A stretch of 47,880 nt of DNA from Chrysomallon squamiferum (Eukaryota > Mollusca > Gastropoda > Neomphalida > Peltospiridae). The DNA lies in NCBI GenBank assembly GCA_012295275.1, contig CM022675.1:2379567-2427446 (forward strand). The letters are read 5' to 3'. Below, piece after piece: positions 1 to 13,529 of the stretch. Positions within the stretch are counted from its first letter, which is position 1. Each line of letters starts with the position of its first letter. Below the pieces are notes generated by a model. The model did not search any database. It was not told the DNA's origin and saw nothing but the letters and a program-made list of their open reading frames with translations. The translations under genes were made by a program, and so were the position numbers.

Positions 1-639
1 TAATAATAATAAAAGAAAGATAAAAAAGGTAGTAAATGAATAAAAATCTTTACTGCACTAAACATGTTAGAAAAACGTTTAGACAAACAGCTTCACTGAA
101 ATGAAACATGCATATACACTAAACATCATTTTGTTAGACAGACTCAGACAGATATATATATATATATAAAGACGCGTAGATACATGTATACTGACAAACT
201 TTATTACTTTCTGTTTTCTTTCATTAGATACAATAAACACGCACACACATACGCGCGAAACACACACACACACACACAAACAAATTACCAAAGTCGACTG
301 ATGTGGATGACAGAAAGTATGGATATGTCTTCTTTCTTTTTTTTACTAGATTAAACTAGATTTTCACAAAGAAATAAAACTACAACAAACGTCACCGGCA
401 AAATGAAAATATAAAAATAGAGTGAAATCCTTTGTTCATCTTCTTTAATATTACTAGTAGTAGTACCAGTGGTAGCAGTAGCAATAGTTTCAGTATGAAA
501 GTAATTATGCAACTGTTGCTGTTGTGCTATGTGTAATTTTAGCAGTATCAGAATTAGAATCCGTAGTACAAGCATTAATAGTGTAGTAGTTATAGTAGTG
601 GTAGTAGTAGTAGTACAGTAGTAGTGGTGGTAGTAGTAA

Positions 640-672
<33 letters not shown>

Positions 673-1344
673 TAGTAGTAGTAGTAGTAGTAGTAAAATA
701 TATAACTGTAAGAGCATCAGTAGTGGTTGTACGAGTTATATTAGTAATTTTCTAACTACCTACTTGCGTACCGATCCATCGATGTTAATATTTCTTTGTC
801 TTTATTTTGTAAATAACCAAAGAAACACATCGGTGCATCTTCAAACTGACGTAATTTTGATTTGCACGAATTAAAATTAAACGATAAATCGGGCAGATTA
901 TGACTACTTTCTTTGACCATCTCATACAGCAAATCATCTCTGAGTAAAATAAACGTGATATCTGATTGAAATAAGGAATAAAGGTGAAATAAAACATAAA
1001 TATAAATATGTCAGTCGATGGATGCATCTACATAACCTACCTGACTAATTGTATATCTGACTGTGTGTATACTCATCTCCCTATTTATTTATTTTTGCTT
1101 AGATTGTTTCACGGATTTAACAAGGATTAGGGGCCACGGTTGTTGTCAGAAGCTAGAGCAGTGATGGATTACACGTGTCTTCGTGTTACAAGAGAACAGA
1201 AGTCTTAGCCAAAACAGATCTGTGTGTATATATGTATATATGTATGTGTGTATGTACGAATGTATGTACATATATAGTTCAGTTCATATCTATCTATCTA
1301 TATATGCATCTATGTATCTATCTATCTATGTATCTATCTAGTAT

Positions 1345-1405
<61 letters not shown>

Positions 1406-1570
1406 ATATCTATATGTATATATGTATATGCAAGTACCAATATTTGGATAGGTGGATGAATGATGGACTTACACATAGCATCATTATATTCTTTTATTTC
1501 TCATACAGATGTATGAGCTATTTATACAGTTAAGAAAAAAAGATGTGTGTATGTATCTGTGTATGTATGT
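1..1570. other. Repeat-rich stretch without recognised gene
   Basis: (CA)n near 240-280, degenerate (TAG)n at 580-694, (CTAT)n and (TA)n at 1290-1425. Short open frames are all explained by repeats or have no recognisable domain. Confidence 0.6.
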
Positions 1571-1574
1571 TGCG

Positions 1575-1690
1575 TGTATCTCTCCATTTGAATCCATGTG
1601 CCTACCTGCCTCCATACTTACCTACCTGTCTCTCACATCTATATATATTTCTATCTGTCTGCCTCTCAGTCTCTGCCTCTGTTTATCTGG
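1575..1690 (+). repeat. Repeat pair with 5605-5700
   Basis: Shares tttgaatccatgtgcctacc and the following tgcctccatactta / tgcgtccatacct, then tatatatttctatctgtct. Both copies sit beside (CTAT)n/(TA)n tracts. Confidence 0.75.
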
Positions 1691-1722
1691 CTCATCTTTA
1701 TATATATCTAGTAATAATAGTA

Positions 1723-1791
<69 letters not shown>

Positions 1792-1884
1792 GTAATAATA
1801 ATATATATATATATATAGTTTAGGATTTTGAATAGCCTCTGTATGATGTACGTCTGAATAGACTCTGCACACAGACAGTATTCG

Positions 1885-1985
1885 GGAAGGCACTGGCGCA
1901 GGAGGACAAAGACCAATCACGACCTCACAAACTGTGAGGTGCCGCTGAGGAGACTCGAACGCAAGGACCCATTTACCTGCAGCGT
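1885..1985 (-). repeat. Dispersed repeat with tRNA-like B box (possible SINE piece)
   Basis: On the minus strand the sequence reads GCGTTCGAGTCTC, close to the tRNA/SINE B-box consensus, followed by CTCACAGTTTGTGAGGTCGTG. The block gaggacaaagaccaatcacgacctcacaaa is also present inverted at 12955-12985. No convincing A box was found. Confidence 0.35.
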
Positions 1986-2154
1986 ATTTCGCTGTCGATG
2001 TTTCTATTACTAGTACAGTACTATGTCTGCTATTACTTCTGTTAGACTGTTATTTGTATTACTACGAGTAGTACCTGTACTGTTCTAACTTCTACACCTG
2101 TGAATGCTGCTGGTATTACTTCTACTAAAACTTCAACTTTTGCTATTACCTGTA

Positions 2155-3815
2155 AAGCTACTACAGCTACCACTACAGCCAGACAGGATTAAACAGCTAC
2201 CACTACAGTCAGACATGATTAAACAGCTACCACTACAGTCAAACATGATTAAACAGCTACCACTACACCCAGACAGGATTAAACAGCTACCACTACAGTC
2301 AGACAGGATTAAACAGCTACCACTACAGTCAGACATGATTAAACAGCTACCACTACAGTCAAACATGATTAAACAGGTACCCCTACAGCCAGACATGATT
2401 AAACAGCTACCACTACAGTCAAACATGATTAAAGAGCTATCACTACAGCAAGACATGATTAAACAGCTACCACTACAGCCAGACAGGATTAAACAGCTAC
2501 CAGTACAGTCAGACATGATTAAACAGCTACCAGTACAGTCAGACATGATTAAACAGCTACCAGTACAGTCAGACATGATTAAACAGCTACCAGTACAGTC
2601 AGACAGGATTAAACAGCTATCTCTAATTCAGACATGATTAAACAGCTGCCACTACAGTCAGGCATGATTAAACAGCCGCCACTAAAGGCAGACATGATTA
2701 AACAGACATCAGTACAGTCAGACATGATTAAACAGCTACCGCTACAGTCAGACATGATTAAACAGCTACCACTACAGTCAGACATGATTAAACAGCTACC
2801 ACTACAGTCAGACATGATTAAACAGCCACCACTACAGTCAGACAGGATTAAACAGCTACCTATACAGTCAGACAGGATTAAACAGCTACCACTACAGTCA
2901 GACAGGATTAAACAGCTACCACTACAGTCAGACAGGATTAAACAGCTACCATTACAGCCAGACAGGATTGAACAGCTACCACTACAGTCAGACAGGATTA
3001 AACAGCTACTACTACAGTCAAACATGATTAAACAGCTACCACTACAGTCAGACAGGATTAAACAGCTACCACTACAGTCAGACATGATTAAACAGCTACC
3101 ACTACAGTCAGACATGATTAAACAGCCATCAGTATAGACAGACATGATTAAACAGCTACCACTACAGTCAGACATTATTAAACAGCTATCTCTAATTCAG
3201 ACATGATTAAACAGCTACCACTACAGTCAGACATGATTAAACAGCTACCAGTACAGTCAGTCATGATTAAACAGCCGCCACTAAAGGCAGATATGATTAA
3301 ACAGACATCAGTACAGTCAGACATGATTAAACAGCTACCGCTACAGTCAGACATGATTAAACAGCTACCAGTACAGTGAGACATGATTAAACAGCTACCA
3401 GTACAGTGAGACATGATTAAATAGGTACCAGTACAGTGAGACATGATTAACAGCCATCAGTACAGTCAGACATGATTAAACAGCTGCCACTACAGTCAGA
3501 CATGATTAAACAGCTACCAGTACAGTGAGACATGATTAAACAGCTACCAGTACAGTGAGACATGATTAACAGCCATCAGTACAGTCAGACATGATTAAAC
3601 AGCTACCACTACAGTCAGACATGATTAAACAGCCATCAGTACAGTGAGACCTGATTAAACAGCTACGAGTACAGTGAGACATGATTAAACATCTACCAGT
3701 ACAGTGAGACATGATTAAACATCCATCACTACAGTCAGACATGATTAAACAGCCATCAGTACAGTCAGACATGATTAAACATCCATCACTACAGTCAGAC
3801 ATGATTAAACAGCGA
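2155..3815. repeat. 30-bp minisatellite, about 55 copies
   Basis: Unit gattaaacagctaccactac followed by agtcagacat, contiguous and without spacers. Because 30 is a multiple of 3 and the unit lacks stops, long frames are open on both strands: IKQLPLQSDM on plus and MSDCSGSCLI on minus. Units of 28-29 bp shift the frame near 2620, 3190, 3450 and 3570. A block with ctatctctaattcag and ccgccactaaaggc occurs at about 2617 and 3184, a higher-order repeat of about 570 bp. Confidence 0.95.
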
Positions 3816-4396
3816 CTCACGAGACTAGTTAAAAACAAGTATCTCATATCGACTTTGCACGTATAAAGAAAAACATTGTGTAGGACAGTCTCAAGATGGA
3901 ATGGTCACAGATAATATGGCTACGGATGCAGTTTTGAATATTATTTATGGTAAACTTAGATGCAGACAGACTGCATGTAAATACATAAAATACGTACGAT
4001 TCCCCCTACATTCGGTTCATATGAGACGAAACGTAGAAAAAAAAAAGATATATATATATATATATATATATAAAAGTAAAAAAAGGTAAAAAAGATCTAG
4101 CATAGATATACACTTCATTATAAGCTTTTATCCTCCTCTTTCTGATAAGATCAACCACAGAAGTTTAGATATTTAAAATCAAAGATGGCGTCTACGTTCT
4201 CTTCACACTTCAGTAAAACCTGGGAGTTTCCGTACAATCTTCAGCACATTAATTTTCAGTTAACTGCACTCAGGCTTTTAACTTGATCCTTTAGGACATT
4301 AAAACCAGAAGACAGAAACAATGTGAAAATTCGTATTATTATATATGCCTGTCCGTGTGTGCCTATGTGTTATTTTTTGTGAATGTTGGTCTGCAT

Positions 4397-4410
4397 TATT
4401 ATTATTATTA

Positions 4411-4475
<65 letters not shown>

Positions 4476-4527
4476 GTTGTTGTTGTTATTATTATTATTA
4501 TTTGTTGTTGTTGTTGTTGTTAATCGA
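4397..4527 (+). repeat. (ATT)n with GTT blocks
   Basis: Trinucleotide tract; open frames read as poly-Leu, poly-Tyr or poly-Asn and are not genes. Confidence 0.95.
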
Positions 4528-4589
4528 TTATATTTAGTTTTCAAAAAGAGCTTTTCTTTTTTGTAATTGATATCATCAACAGTTGTGGG

Positions 4590-4805
4590 TGAAGTATACA
4601 TTATCAGTATGTCCAATAATAGTGTCTACAGGATACATTATTAGTGTTCGTATATCCGTGGTATATAAAAAGATAGACGTATCTGAAGTAATTGTATCAA
4701 TAGATTTATACAGAACCACTTCTCATTTAAAGCTAAAAGTGTTTATCATGTATTGGAAATTATTGCTGATTATGCATCTGTTTGCATTTGAATATTAAGA
4801 AACAA
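4590..4805 (+). repeat. Dispersed repeat copy without the 36-bp expansion
   Basis: It aligns with 16700-16920: shared acattatcagtat, ggatacat, gatatataaaaag-like block, gatttatacagaaccacttc, then ttggaaattattgctgatta. The 36-bp array lies at the left end of the 16.7 kb copy; here only about one unit remnant is present. Confidence 0.7.
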
Positions 4806-4934
4806 TGCAGAATTTCCTGTGGGTTGCGTTCTAAATTAACATTATAAAATGAATATACACACACAGACACACACACACACACCACACACAGACACAGACA
4901 CATATAGATAGACAGATTTCATTAGAAAATAAAT

Positions 4935-5395
4935 GTGAGATGTAGTTCATTAAAGATTGTTTCCAACAGGGCAAGCATTACTTGTTCATTCAGGTTACAA
5001 CGTAGACGTTTTTGCATTTATGTTCAGTTAGTGAGAGGTGCGGAGAAAGAGGGAGCCAAGGAAGAACGTCAGTGTCCTGTTGTCTTGAAGTTGTCTGTTA
5101 CAGGATGTTACGTCTCTGCGCTTGAGGAAACTATGTCCTATCTGTAGCGTGTAACAGTCACTGACATTAGTAATGACAAGGTGGGATCCGCTAGCACGCG
5201 AACACAACCACACTTCTGTCTGATACCGGCTCTCGCTGAATAATGAAACGTTTCCTTGACGACTGCAGACAACTGAACGTGTCTACCTGTGCTGTCAGGT
5301 GAAGCCTTGACTCATTTGTGAACAGCACACTGTCCTGTCTTCTCGCCTGAACAGTGTCTGTTATGTCGATGAAGTGGAAGTAAACGATGATCAGT
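4935..5395 (-). mobile_element. Decayed Tc1/mariner-type transposase fragment
   Basis: On the minus strand a shifted open path shows DSVLFTNESRLHLT (the VLFxDESRFxL block), then SVVVFAC (the SVMVWGG block), LQDNRT (the QxDNAxxH block), DVLPWLPLSPHLSLTEHKC (the LPWPxRSPDLxPIEHxWD block) and NLNEQVMLALLE (the C-terminal EL-x-x-AL region). These are the ordered blocks of the DD34E Tc1 domain, with frame changes and lost catalytic residues (D and E of the third block are changed). Terminal inverted repeats were not found. Dead element. Confidence 0.72.
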
Positions 5396-5519
5396 AGTGT
5401 ATCGAAGACCAGGCTTTCATCAGTATGAACTGATTTTTCATTTCTAGAGTTTTGGGAAACGTATAATTGTATAAAACATTATATCATGCATAGTTACTTT
5501 ATATATGTCTGTTTCTTTC

Positions 5520-5567
5520 TCTATCTATCTATCTATATATATATATATATCTATATATATATATATA

Positions 5568-5612
<45 letters not shown>

Positions 5613-5698
5613 CTCCGTTTGAATCCATGTGCCTACCTGCGTCCATACCTACCTATCAGGCTCTCATATCTATATATATTTCTATCTGTCTATATCTG

Positions 5699-5729
<31 letters not shown>

Positions 5730-5790
5730 GTATACACACACACAAACACACACACACACGTATACGCACACACAAACACACACCATTTTT
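5520..5790 (+). repeat. (CTAT)n, repeat partner of 1575-1690, and (CA)n
   Basis: (CTAT)n/(TA)n 5520-5612, the duplicated single-copy-like block 5613-5695, then (CA)n with cgtata interruptions 5698-5784. Confidence 0.85.
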
Positions 5791-5939
5791 ATGACTTTTC
5801 ACGTGCCAATAAAATAATACAACGTTTTTATCTTTCTTCCCCATTTACGTCTTATAACAGTTTTTACTCCTCTGATTTGACCTCTCATAATTGATTGAGT
5901 TTTAATAATGACACATTATGACGGCAAAGTATATGAACA

Positions 5940-6145
5940 ACAGCCATATTAAGTTAAGTAAATAAGCAAACAAACAAACAAACAAATAAAAAAATCAATA
6001 AATCAATAAATAAATAAATAAATAAATAAATAAACAAGGAGACAAATAAATAAATAAATAAATAAATAGACAAACAATCAAACAAATAAATAAATAGATG
6101 AATAAACAAACAAACAAATAAATAAATAAATAAACAAACAAAAAT
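5940..6145 (+). repeat. (AAAT)n/(AAAC)n tract
   Basis: Tetranucleotide tract of about 200 bp mixing aaat and aaac. Confidence 0.9.
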
Positions 6146-6174
6146 TAGAAAACAAAAAACTATTTAGAGTCATG

Positions 6175-6335
6175 ATCGAGGTGCTGCTGCAGTTTCTCGA
6201 TGGTTATGCATTAATCCAACAATTAGTTCAAGTACAAGAGCTACCACTAATCCTACTGCAACTGCTTGTCATACTGCTAGTACTCTGGTTAACTACATAA
6301 CTACAGTTAATTCCACTACTACTACTACCACTACA

Positions 6336-6378
<43 letters not shown>

Positions 6379-6514
6379 TTACTTCTGTTACTACAGCCAC
6401 CGCTAATACTAATACCATCAATGCTACGACTGCTACCAGTGCTACTGCTTCTACTTTATATTATAATTTTATTTACCCCAAGTGTTCTCAAATATCATAT
6501 CATTTTCTTTGTTA

Positions 6515-6579
<65 letters not shown>

Positions 6580-7090
6580 CAACAATATTTTAGGACACAA
6601 TATACATTCTGTACAGATACAAAAAATTTTCAGAATAAATTACGTTAAACTAAGATTAAGCTTGATATTAAATGTTTTCTGATTTCTAAAGAGTAAAAAC
6701 TAAATGCTCTATGATAGATATTATATCTGTGAACGTTAGGGTGTGACACAGAGTTGTATTTTAAGATGAATGGTGTATACGTTAGTCAGAATAAAAAAAT
6801 AGTTTTTAAATATATCTATCAGCCATTAGTATTTGTTATAATTTAATTTTTTGACGACGGTAGTTTAATTTAGCATAAAATATTCCTATACGTTCTTGCA
6901 GGTGCACTACTCGAGATATTTATTTACATTTTTGTTAGATGTATGGTGTATACACTAATAAAAGTAAGTTATTTAATTTATCTAACAGCTAGTGATCTTT
7001 CTTATAATTGTATTTCTTTGACGACGGTAGCTTAATTTACTTTAAATTTATGTGTCCGTCCCAGCAGCTGCATGATTTGAAAATTATTAT
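6175..7090 (+). repeat. Composite dispersed repeat, copy 1 (two 3' monomers)
   Basis: Starts tcgatggttatg ... caattagttcaagtacaaga, carries (ACT)n at 6312-6375 and (TAA)n at 6516-6574, then the conserved end gatagatattatatctgtga followed by gttagggtgtgacacagag. A second partial 3' monomer follows at 6940-7075 (gacgacggtagcttaattta). Confidence 0.8.
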
Positions 7091-7216
7091 CGTAAACACT
7101 GCAATCTATGTTAACACACCTTGTTTTCTGTTTGTGTATTTATTTGAATAATTTCAAAATAAAAGAATATTCTGATCACATGCATACGTACATGCATGCA
7201 TCGTACATACACACTT

Positions 7217-7218
<2 letters not shown>

Positions 7219-7292
<74 letters not shown>
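7219..7292 (+). repeat. (GA)n tract
   Basis: About 37 pure GA units. Confidence 0.97.
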
Positions 7293-7299
<7 letters not shown>

Positions 7300-8091
7300 A
7301 GAAACAGTATTATTACTACATCTATTACTATTACTATTAGTTGTAGTATTTGTACTAAAGCTGAAAAAAATATGTTTTCTCTGTATATCTTTTTTTTTTT
7401 CATTTTGTTTATGTTCATTTATAGTCACTGACATTACATTATTTACCCACTGCGGTGCACTGAACATATGGTGATATATATTAGTCAGACTTTTTTCTCT
7501 CACTTAAAGTAAATGCAACTAATAGTTTAATGGCGATGTTTGATGTATTCATATTCTGAGTGTTTTTCGACATCGCTTTGAAAGACGAATGAAATATTTT
7601 ACGACTTTAGTTTCATATGTGTATTTAGGAATTAAAAAAAAAATCGAGTTTCCTTTTAGCTCTGAATGGATTACCTTTCTAAAAGCTCTATTGTCACATG
7701 AATGCAAACTATTCACTATACATGCATGTGTTGATGTGTTTATGCTTGCATGCATATATCTCTATGTTTCTATGTTTGCGTTATCTTAGCTGATGTAGTT
7801 TTAATCATGAAACGTACGAGCGATACCTCCAAGTGTTTTCAAACTGAACTTGAATACATAAAAGTCGTTTTTCATTTCAAATATCTTTTTTTTTGTGCTC
7901 GATCTTATCAGCCACAGGACGATAAAAGCCAGTAACACACATAATCTACGTATGTATTATGCATGTATGTTTGTATGTGTGTATGTATGTATATATGTGT
8001 ATATGTATAATTGTAGGAGTGTATATGTGTGTGAGTGTCTGTGTGTATAAATATTTGTTTATATATGAATGTACATGTATGTAGGTATCTC

Positions 8092-8097
8092 TCTCTC

Positions 8098-8180
<83 letters not shown>
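8092..8180 (+). repeat. (CT)n then (AT)n
   Basis: A (CT)n tract passes directly into an (AT)n tract at about 8146. Confidence 0.95.
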
Positions 8181-8182
<2 letters not shown>

Positions 8183-8199
8183 TTATCTATATTTGTTTT

Positions 8200-8586
8200 T
8201 ATTTTATTTTATTTTATGTTTTTAACTTAAATACAATTATGTGTTTTTTTATGTATGTGTGTGCAATAATAATAACATTATCACTAATAATTATATTAAT
8301 AACAATAATAATACAAAGAATAATAATAATAATAATAATAATTCACTACCACTGCTATCTCTATGACTACAACAACTGCTACTTGAAGTATTATTACAAC
8401 GATTACTATTATTACTCTTCGCTACTATTAACACAAATGATACTACTTCTGTTATTACTGTTAATGTTGCTCGATGGTTATGAACTACTGCAACAATTAG
8501 TTCAAGTACAAGAGCTACCACTAATCCTACTGCAACTACTTGTCATACTGCTAGTACTCTGGCTAACTACATAACTACAGTTAATT

Positions 8587-8649
<63 letters not shown>

Positions 8650-8792
8650 ATACTAATACTACTACTGCTATTACTACAGCCACCGCTAATACTAGTACTG
8701 TCAATGCTACGACTGCTACCAGTGCTACTGCTTCTACTTTATATTATAATTTTATTTACCCCAAGAGTTCTCAAATATCATTTTCTTTTTTA

Positions 8793-8854
<62 letters not shown>

Positions 8855-9045
8855 TAATAATAATAATAACATTTTACGACATAACATACGTTCTGTACTG
8901 ATTCAAAGTTTTTTCAGACACTGCACTGAAAGAGTTTCAGAATAAATTACGTTAAACTAAGCTTGATATTAAATGTTTTCTGATTTCTAAAGAGTAAAAA
9001 CTAAATGCTCTATGATAGATATTATATCTGTGAATGTTAGGGTGT

Positions 9046-9050
<5 letters not shown>
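8200..9050 (+). repeat. Composite dispersed repeat, copy 2
   Basis: Nearly identical to copy 1 from 8467 to 9045, again with (ACT)n (8586-8648) then (TAA)n (8794-8870). It begins with aacttaaatacaattatgtg (8225). At gttaggggtgtt-like 9040 the repeat is cut off by a (GA)n tract (9046-9128). Confidence 0.8.

Positions 9051-9128
<78 letters not shown>
9046..9128 (+). repeat. (GA)n tract
   Basis: About 41 units; truncates composite repeat copy 2 at its right end. Confidence 0.97.
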
Positions 9129-9134
<6 letters not shown>

Positions 9135-9590
9135 TTTATCGATTTGTTTCGTTGTTTTCTTGTTAAAAAGTTAAATTGATACTACTACTACTACAACTAC
9201 TACTACTACAAATAATAATAATAATAAAATAATAATAATAATTATAATAATAATAACAGTGATGATGATAAATAAATAAATAAATAAATACAGTTAAGTT
9301 CAAATCAAGAAGAAGCTACGATGTTCTATTTCAACTGTGAGGAAATACGTTCTTGATGTTATCCAAAAGAAATTTCTAATTCTACATCAAAACATTAAAA
9401 TGTGAGTCTCCTGTTGCCAACTGAAACGATTTATTTCATTTTATTTATTTATTTATTATTTTACTCTGAAGAGCAGCAGTTCTATTACATAGAAAATGTA
9501 CAGATACTCACACACACACACACACACACACATGCTACATACAGAGATTATTTTCTGTTTTTCTTGAGAAGAGCTTAACTACTCGTTCAG

Positions 9591-9747
<157 letters not shown>

Positions 9748-9749
9748 TA

Positions 9750-11309
9750 TTTTATTTCATTTTTCTTGTACGGAAAAGTAAATGTATTACGTAATTTTTT
9801 ATGATTTTAATCCAGCATAAAATATATCTGATGTTGAGTTGCTTTTATGTACGTAGGCAAATATGTTTGTTTGTAAAGTGATACAAAATAAGTTATATAA
9901 ACGGACGAAAAAATGAAAAAATAGAAGAAGACTTTTATAAAGTTTTAATGCAATGACTATCGTAATATTGACATAATATTAATACTAATGTCACTTTATA
10001 TATATGTATACTGGTTTATCAACTTCCAAAGACATCTCTAGCAAATACATAAACATATTTGTGTATTTACTTTATTAATATCTCCACATGGGCACCTTAA
10101 GTATAATATATATATATATATATAAAATAAAATAAAATGTAATGTAATATAGTATAATATAATATAATATAATATAATTTTATTTTCTTTTATTTAATTT
10201 AATATAACAAAATATATTAAAATGTAACGCGCGTTAATTTTACTTTGAGGTAGCAAAAACAACAACAACATCATAAGAAAAAAAAGAACTTTAGTAATAC
10301 TAAAACCGGTGATGTGTCTTTTGTGACATAGGTATATACATATACACGTGCTATTTACTGAAATCAGATGCATGCAGTAGTAAAAAAAAAAAAAAAAAAT
10401 GCATAGAAACATATTCACTAAATTAAGGTATCGTGAACGTACCTTCTTACTTGAGACACTCACAAAAGAAGCTTTATCCTCCTTTACACAGTTAGAATAA
10501 AACATAAAACTGCATCTCACGGTGTGTTTAGCTGTATTTATATGGTAAGGACAAAGAAACCATCCTGACCAATGAATAACTGGTTTTAACATGAGTGTTT
10601 GGATGCATGACAAGTGAAAGAAAACAGCGAGTGTTGCTGTGTGAGCCGAGTGTTAGTCTAGATTTGTATTATTACACGTTACATTAGTCAAAGTGATGTC
10701 AAGCTAGTTATCTCGTTTCTTAATTTTTTTCTTCAAAATTTATCTTTAAAATAAAATAAAATAAAATAAACAAATAAAAAGAGAAAATAAATGAATAAAA
10801 AACATTACGAAGCACAAAGTGACTAAATAAAGTAGACAAGTAACATAAACATCCCATGCAGTAGGATTAATGAATGAATGAATGAATGAATGAATGAATG
10901 AATAAATAAATAAATAAATAAATAAATTCATTATAAAAAAGGCGGAGATTTTTTCATTTCCCATCAATTCCAGTTCACTCTATATTTTATTTTCCTTTTG
11001 CTCAGAAGTAAACATGGTAAAGAAGACAGTGTGTACATCTGTTAGTAACTACTTAAAACCTGTATTTACATCCACATGCTGAGAAAACAGCTGAATGAAT
11101 GTAACAGTATGTGACGCAGCATTTCGATCTTGAAGACTAATCAACAAACAAAACTAAAAAGTGTTAAAACTCTTGTAAATATATACTTAAAACATTTTTG
11201 TTAGATTTCTGCTGGTTATTTATTTTGATTGCATTTGTTACGTTTGATTTCTTTTTTTTATTGTATATTTTATTTATATGCTCCCTTCACAAATATGAGT
11301 GTGTGTGTA

Positions 11310-11345
<36 letters not shown>

Positions 11346-12130
11346 ACACACATATCCAAGTAAAAAGCTTGAGTTTTACAAACAAAAAGTTTCCATATTA
11401 TAAACTAAAAATGATTTATGTTTCCATGCAAATATTTAAAATAAAATATATCAAAACATTTTTCTAGCATTCTAAATATAGTTCATGTTTGTCCTGTCCT
11501 TCAAATGAATAGCAAAATAAACAGAATTTACCATGTTTTAACAAATACCAGCAGTGTTTATTGTTTTAAGAAAAACAAATCTTGCTGCCAAAAAATATAA
11601 TAAAATGGTTACTTGCTACTGTTTGCCTGCAATATTAATAAAAATAATAAATTATAATAATAATATTTTTCGACAAATACGAAAATAATTTCGACACAAT
11701 GATTGATGTGGTACCCATTATTTCAAAAGTAATACTAATAGTAATAAAAAAACATTAGACACACAACATAATTTCCCAAACTACATTTACTGCATTATAG
11801 TAAACTTAAAATTAATTATTACAGACTCTTATTTCTCAAAGTTGTTGCAGAACTGCATTATATTAATTATGTATTTATTTATAGAGTTCAAAGATCTTTC
11901 TCAGCTATATGGTTGTACCAGATCTTTTAAAATAATCTGGCGTAATTATTATAATTTCCATCCAAAATTTTAATAAACATATTTTATTATATTTATTTGT
12001 TATACTTTTTACTTTTATTAATATTTTTACGTTGCACAGAAACATATTCACCGAGACAGACACACAGACATACATATACTATATATGCACGTGTCAGAAT
12101 CTTGTTGTACAAACTAATCTCCCCATATTG
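9750..12130. other. Gene-poor stretch
   Basis: AT-rich sequence with short tracts: (TA)n and ATAAT near 10110-10190, poly-A 10383-10399, (TGAA)n/(TAAA)n 10868-10927, (GT)n 11303-11344. A 139-codon minus-strand frame at 10194-10613 crosses a poly-T run and has no recognisable domain. No gene seen. Confidence 0.6.
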
Positions 12131-12139
12131 TTCATACTT

Positions 12140-12433
12140 TTCTAATAACTATCTATCTCTCTGTCTATCTATCTATTCATCTATCTATATATCTGTCTAT
12201 ATATTTATCTATCTGTCTGTCTGTCTGTCTATCTATCTATTCATCTATCTATATATCTGTCTATATATTTATCTATCTGTCTGTCTGTCTGTCTATCTAT
12301 ATCTCTGTCTATCTATCTATTCATCTATCTATATATCTGTCTATATATTTATCTATCTGTCTGTCTGTATGTCTATCTATCTCTCTGTCTATCTATCTAT
12401 TCATCTATATATATATATTTGTCTATATATTTA

Positions 12434-12469
<36 letters not shown>

Positions 12470-12480
12470 TCTCTATTTAT
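12140..12480 (+). repeat. Higher-order CTAT/CTGT array
   Basis: Tetranucleotide repeat organised in larger units: the marker attcatct recurs with tcat at 12177, 12241, 12321 and 12401 (spacing 64, 80, 80), each unit containing atatatctgtctatatattt or a close variant. Confidence 0.85.
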
Positions 12481-12805
12481 CAATTAATGTATCTATTTAT
12501 CTCTCTAAATATCTGTTCATCAATACGTCTGTTTATCTACCTATCCCTGTAATCTTCTGATTTGTCTGTTTATTTATCTTATTTTTACTTTTGTCCACTG
12601 ACATGAAATCAAATTTTGTGTCAATAGGAATAATTATCTGTTCACTCTATTTGTGATCAAACCATTTTCATGCACGATCTACATAATGATGTATTCAGTG
12701 CAGTGTCTGAAAGCTCTCACAATCTGTGCAGAAACAGGTCAGAGTTTTTAGGCAACTTGAAGATGATCGGTTAGTCAGACAGGCGTATTTTTTCTTCATT
12801 TCTTT

Positions 12806-12870
<65 letters not shown>

Positions 12871-13529
12871 TGTATGTATGTACGTACGTGTGTGTGTGTT
12901 TGTGTGTGTTAACATAGTCACTCGGGTTAATGTCGTCCGGCATCTGACGAGCTTTGTGAGGTCGTGATTGGACTTTGTCCTCCTGCGTAATACGTTCCCG
13001 GACATTGTCTAAAATATTCAAATCATAAAATGCAGACACACCTACACACACACACACACGCAAACACACACAAGCACACACACACACACACACACACACC
13101 TGCACAAACACACATAGACACACACACAAACACCCACACATACACGCATACATGTACGGTAAAGATATTAGGAACCAGCCATTGAATGGAAATTCACTCG
13201 GTATTTGAAATTAATTTAATATAATAAAAAATCCCAGTCAGGTACACAATGTTACTGCGAAGTTTAAAGATAAAACCCCATGATATAGTTTAAGACGACG
13301 TTGTCCAAATTCTAAAAAACAGACACAAAAAATGATAATAATAATACAAAAAAAACATAATGAAATAAAAAATACATAAATAGTAAATAAATAAAAAAGA
13401 AAAATCTGTTAGTAAATATCTTATATAATGCAGCTATTGGGGCGTATACATATATTTTGTACTAAATTAAGGTATCCTCTTAGAGAAATCAAATGATAAC
13501 ACCCTTGACTGGCTGAGAGATATATTAAA

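Noticed and set aside
2155-3815. 30-bp direct repeats resembling a CRISPR array
   Set aside because: Units are contiguous with no unique spacers, and the context is eukaryotic; it is a minisatellite.
2104-3847. Long open frames on both strands (up to 188 codons)
   Set aside because: They result from a stop-free unit whose length is a multiple of three; no splice sites, domain or start context supports them.
4184-4285. Short frame starting AAAGATGGCG (33 codons, MASTFSSHFSKTWEF)
   Set aside because: Good initiation context, but no splice site, similarity or conserved partner; too short to support.
10194-10613. 139-codon minus-strand frame
   Set aside because: Crosses a poly-T run and low-complexity sequence and has no recognised domain or splice context.
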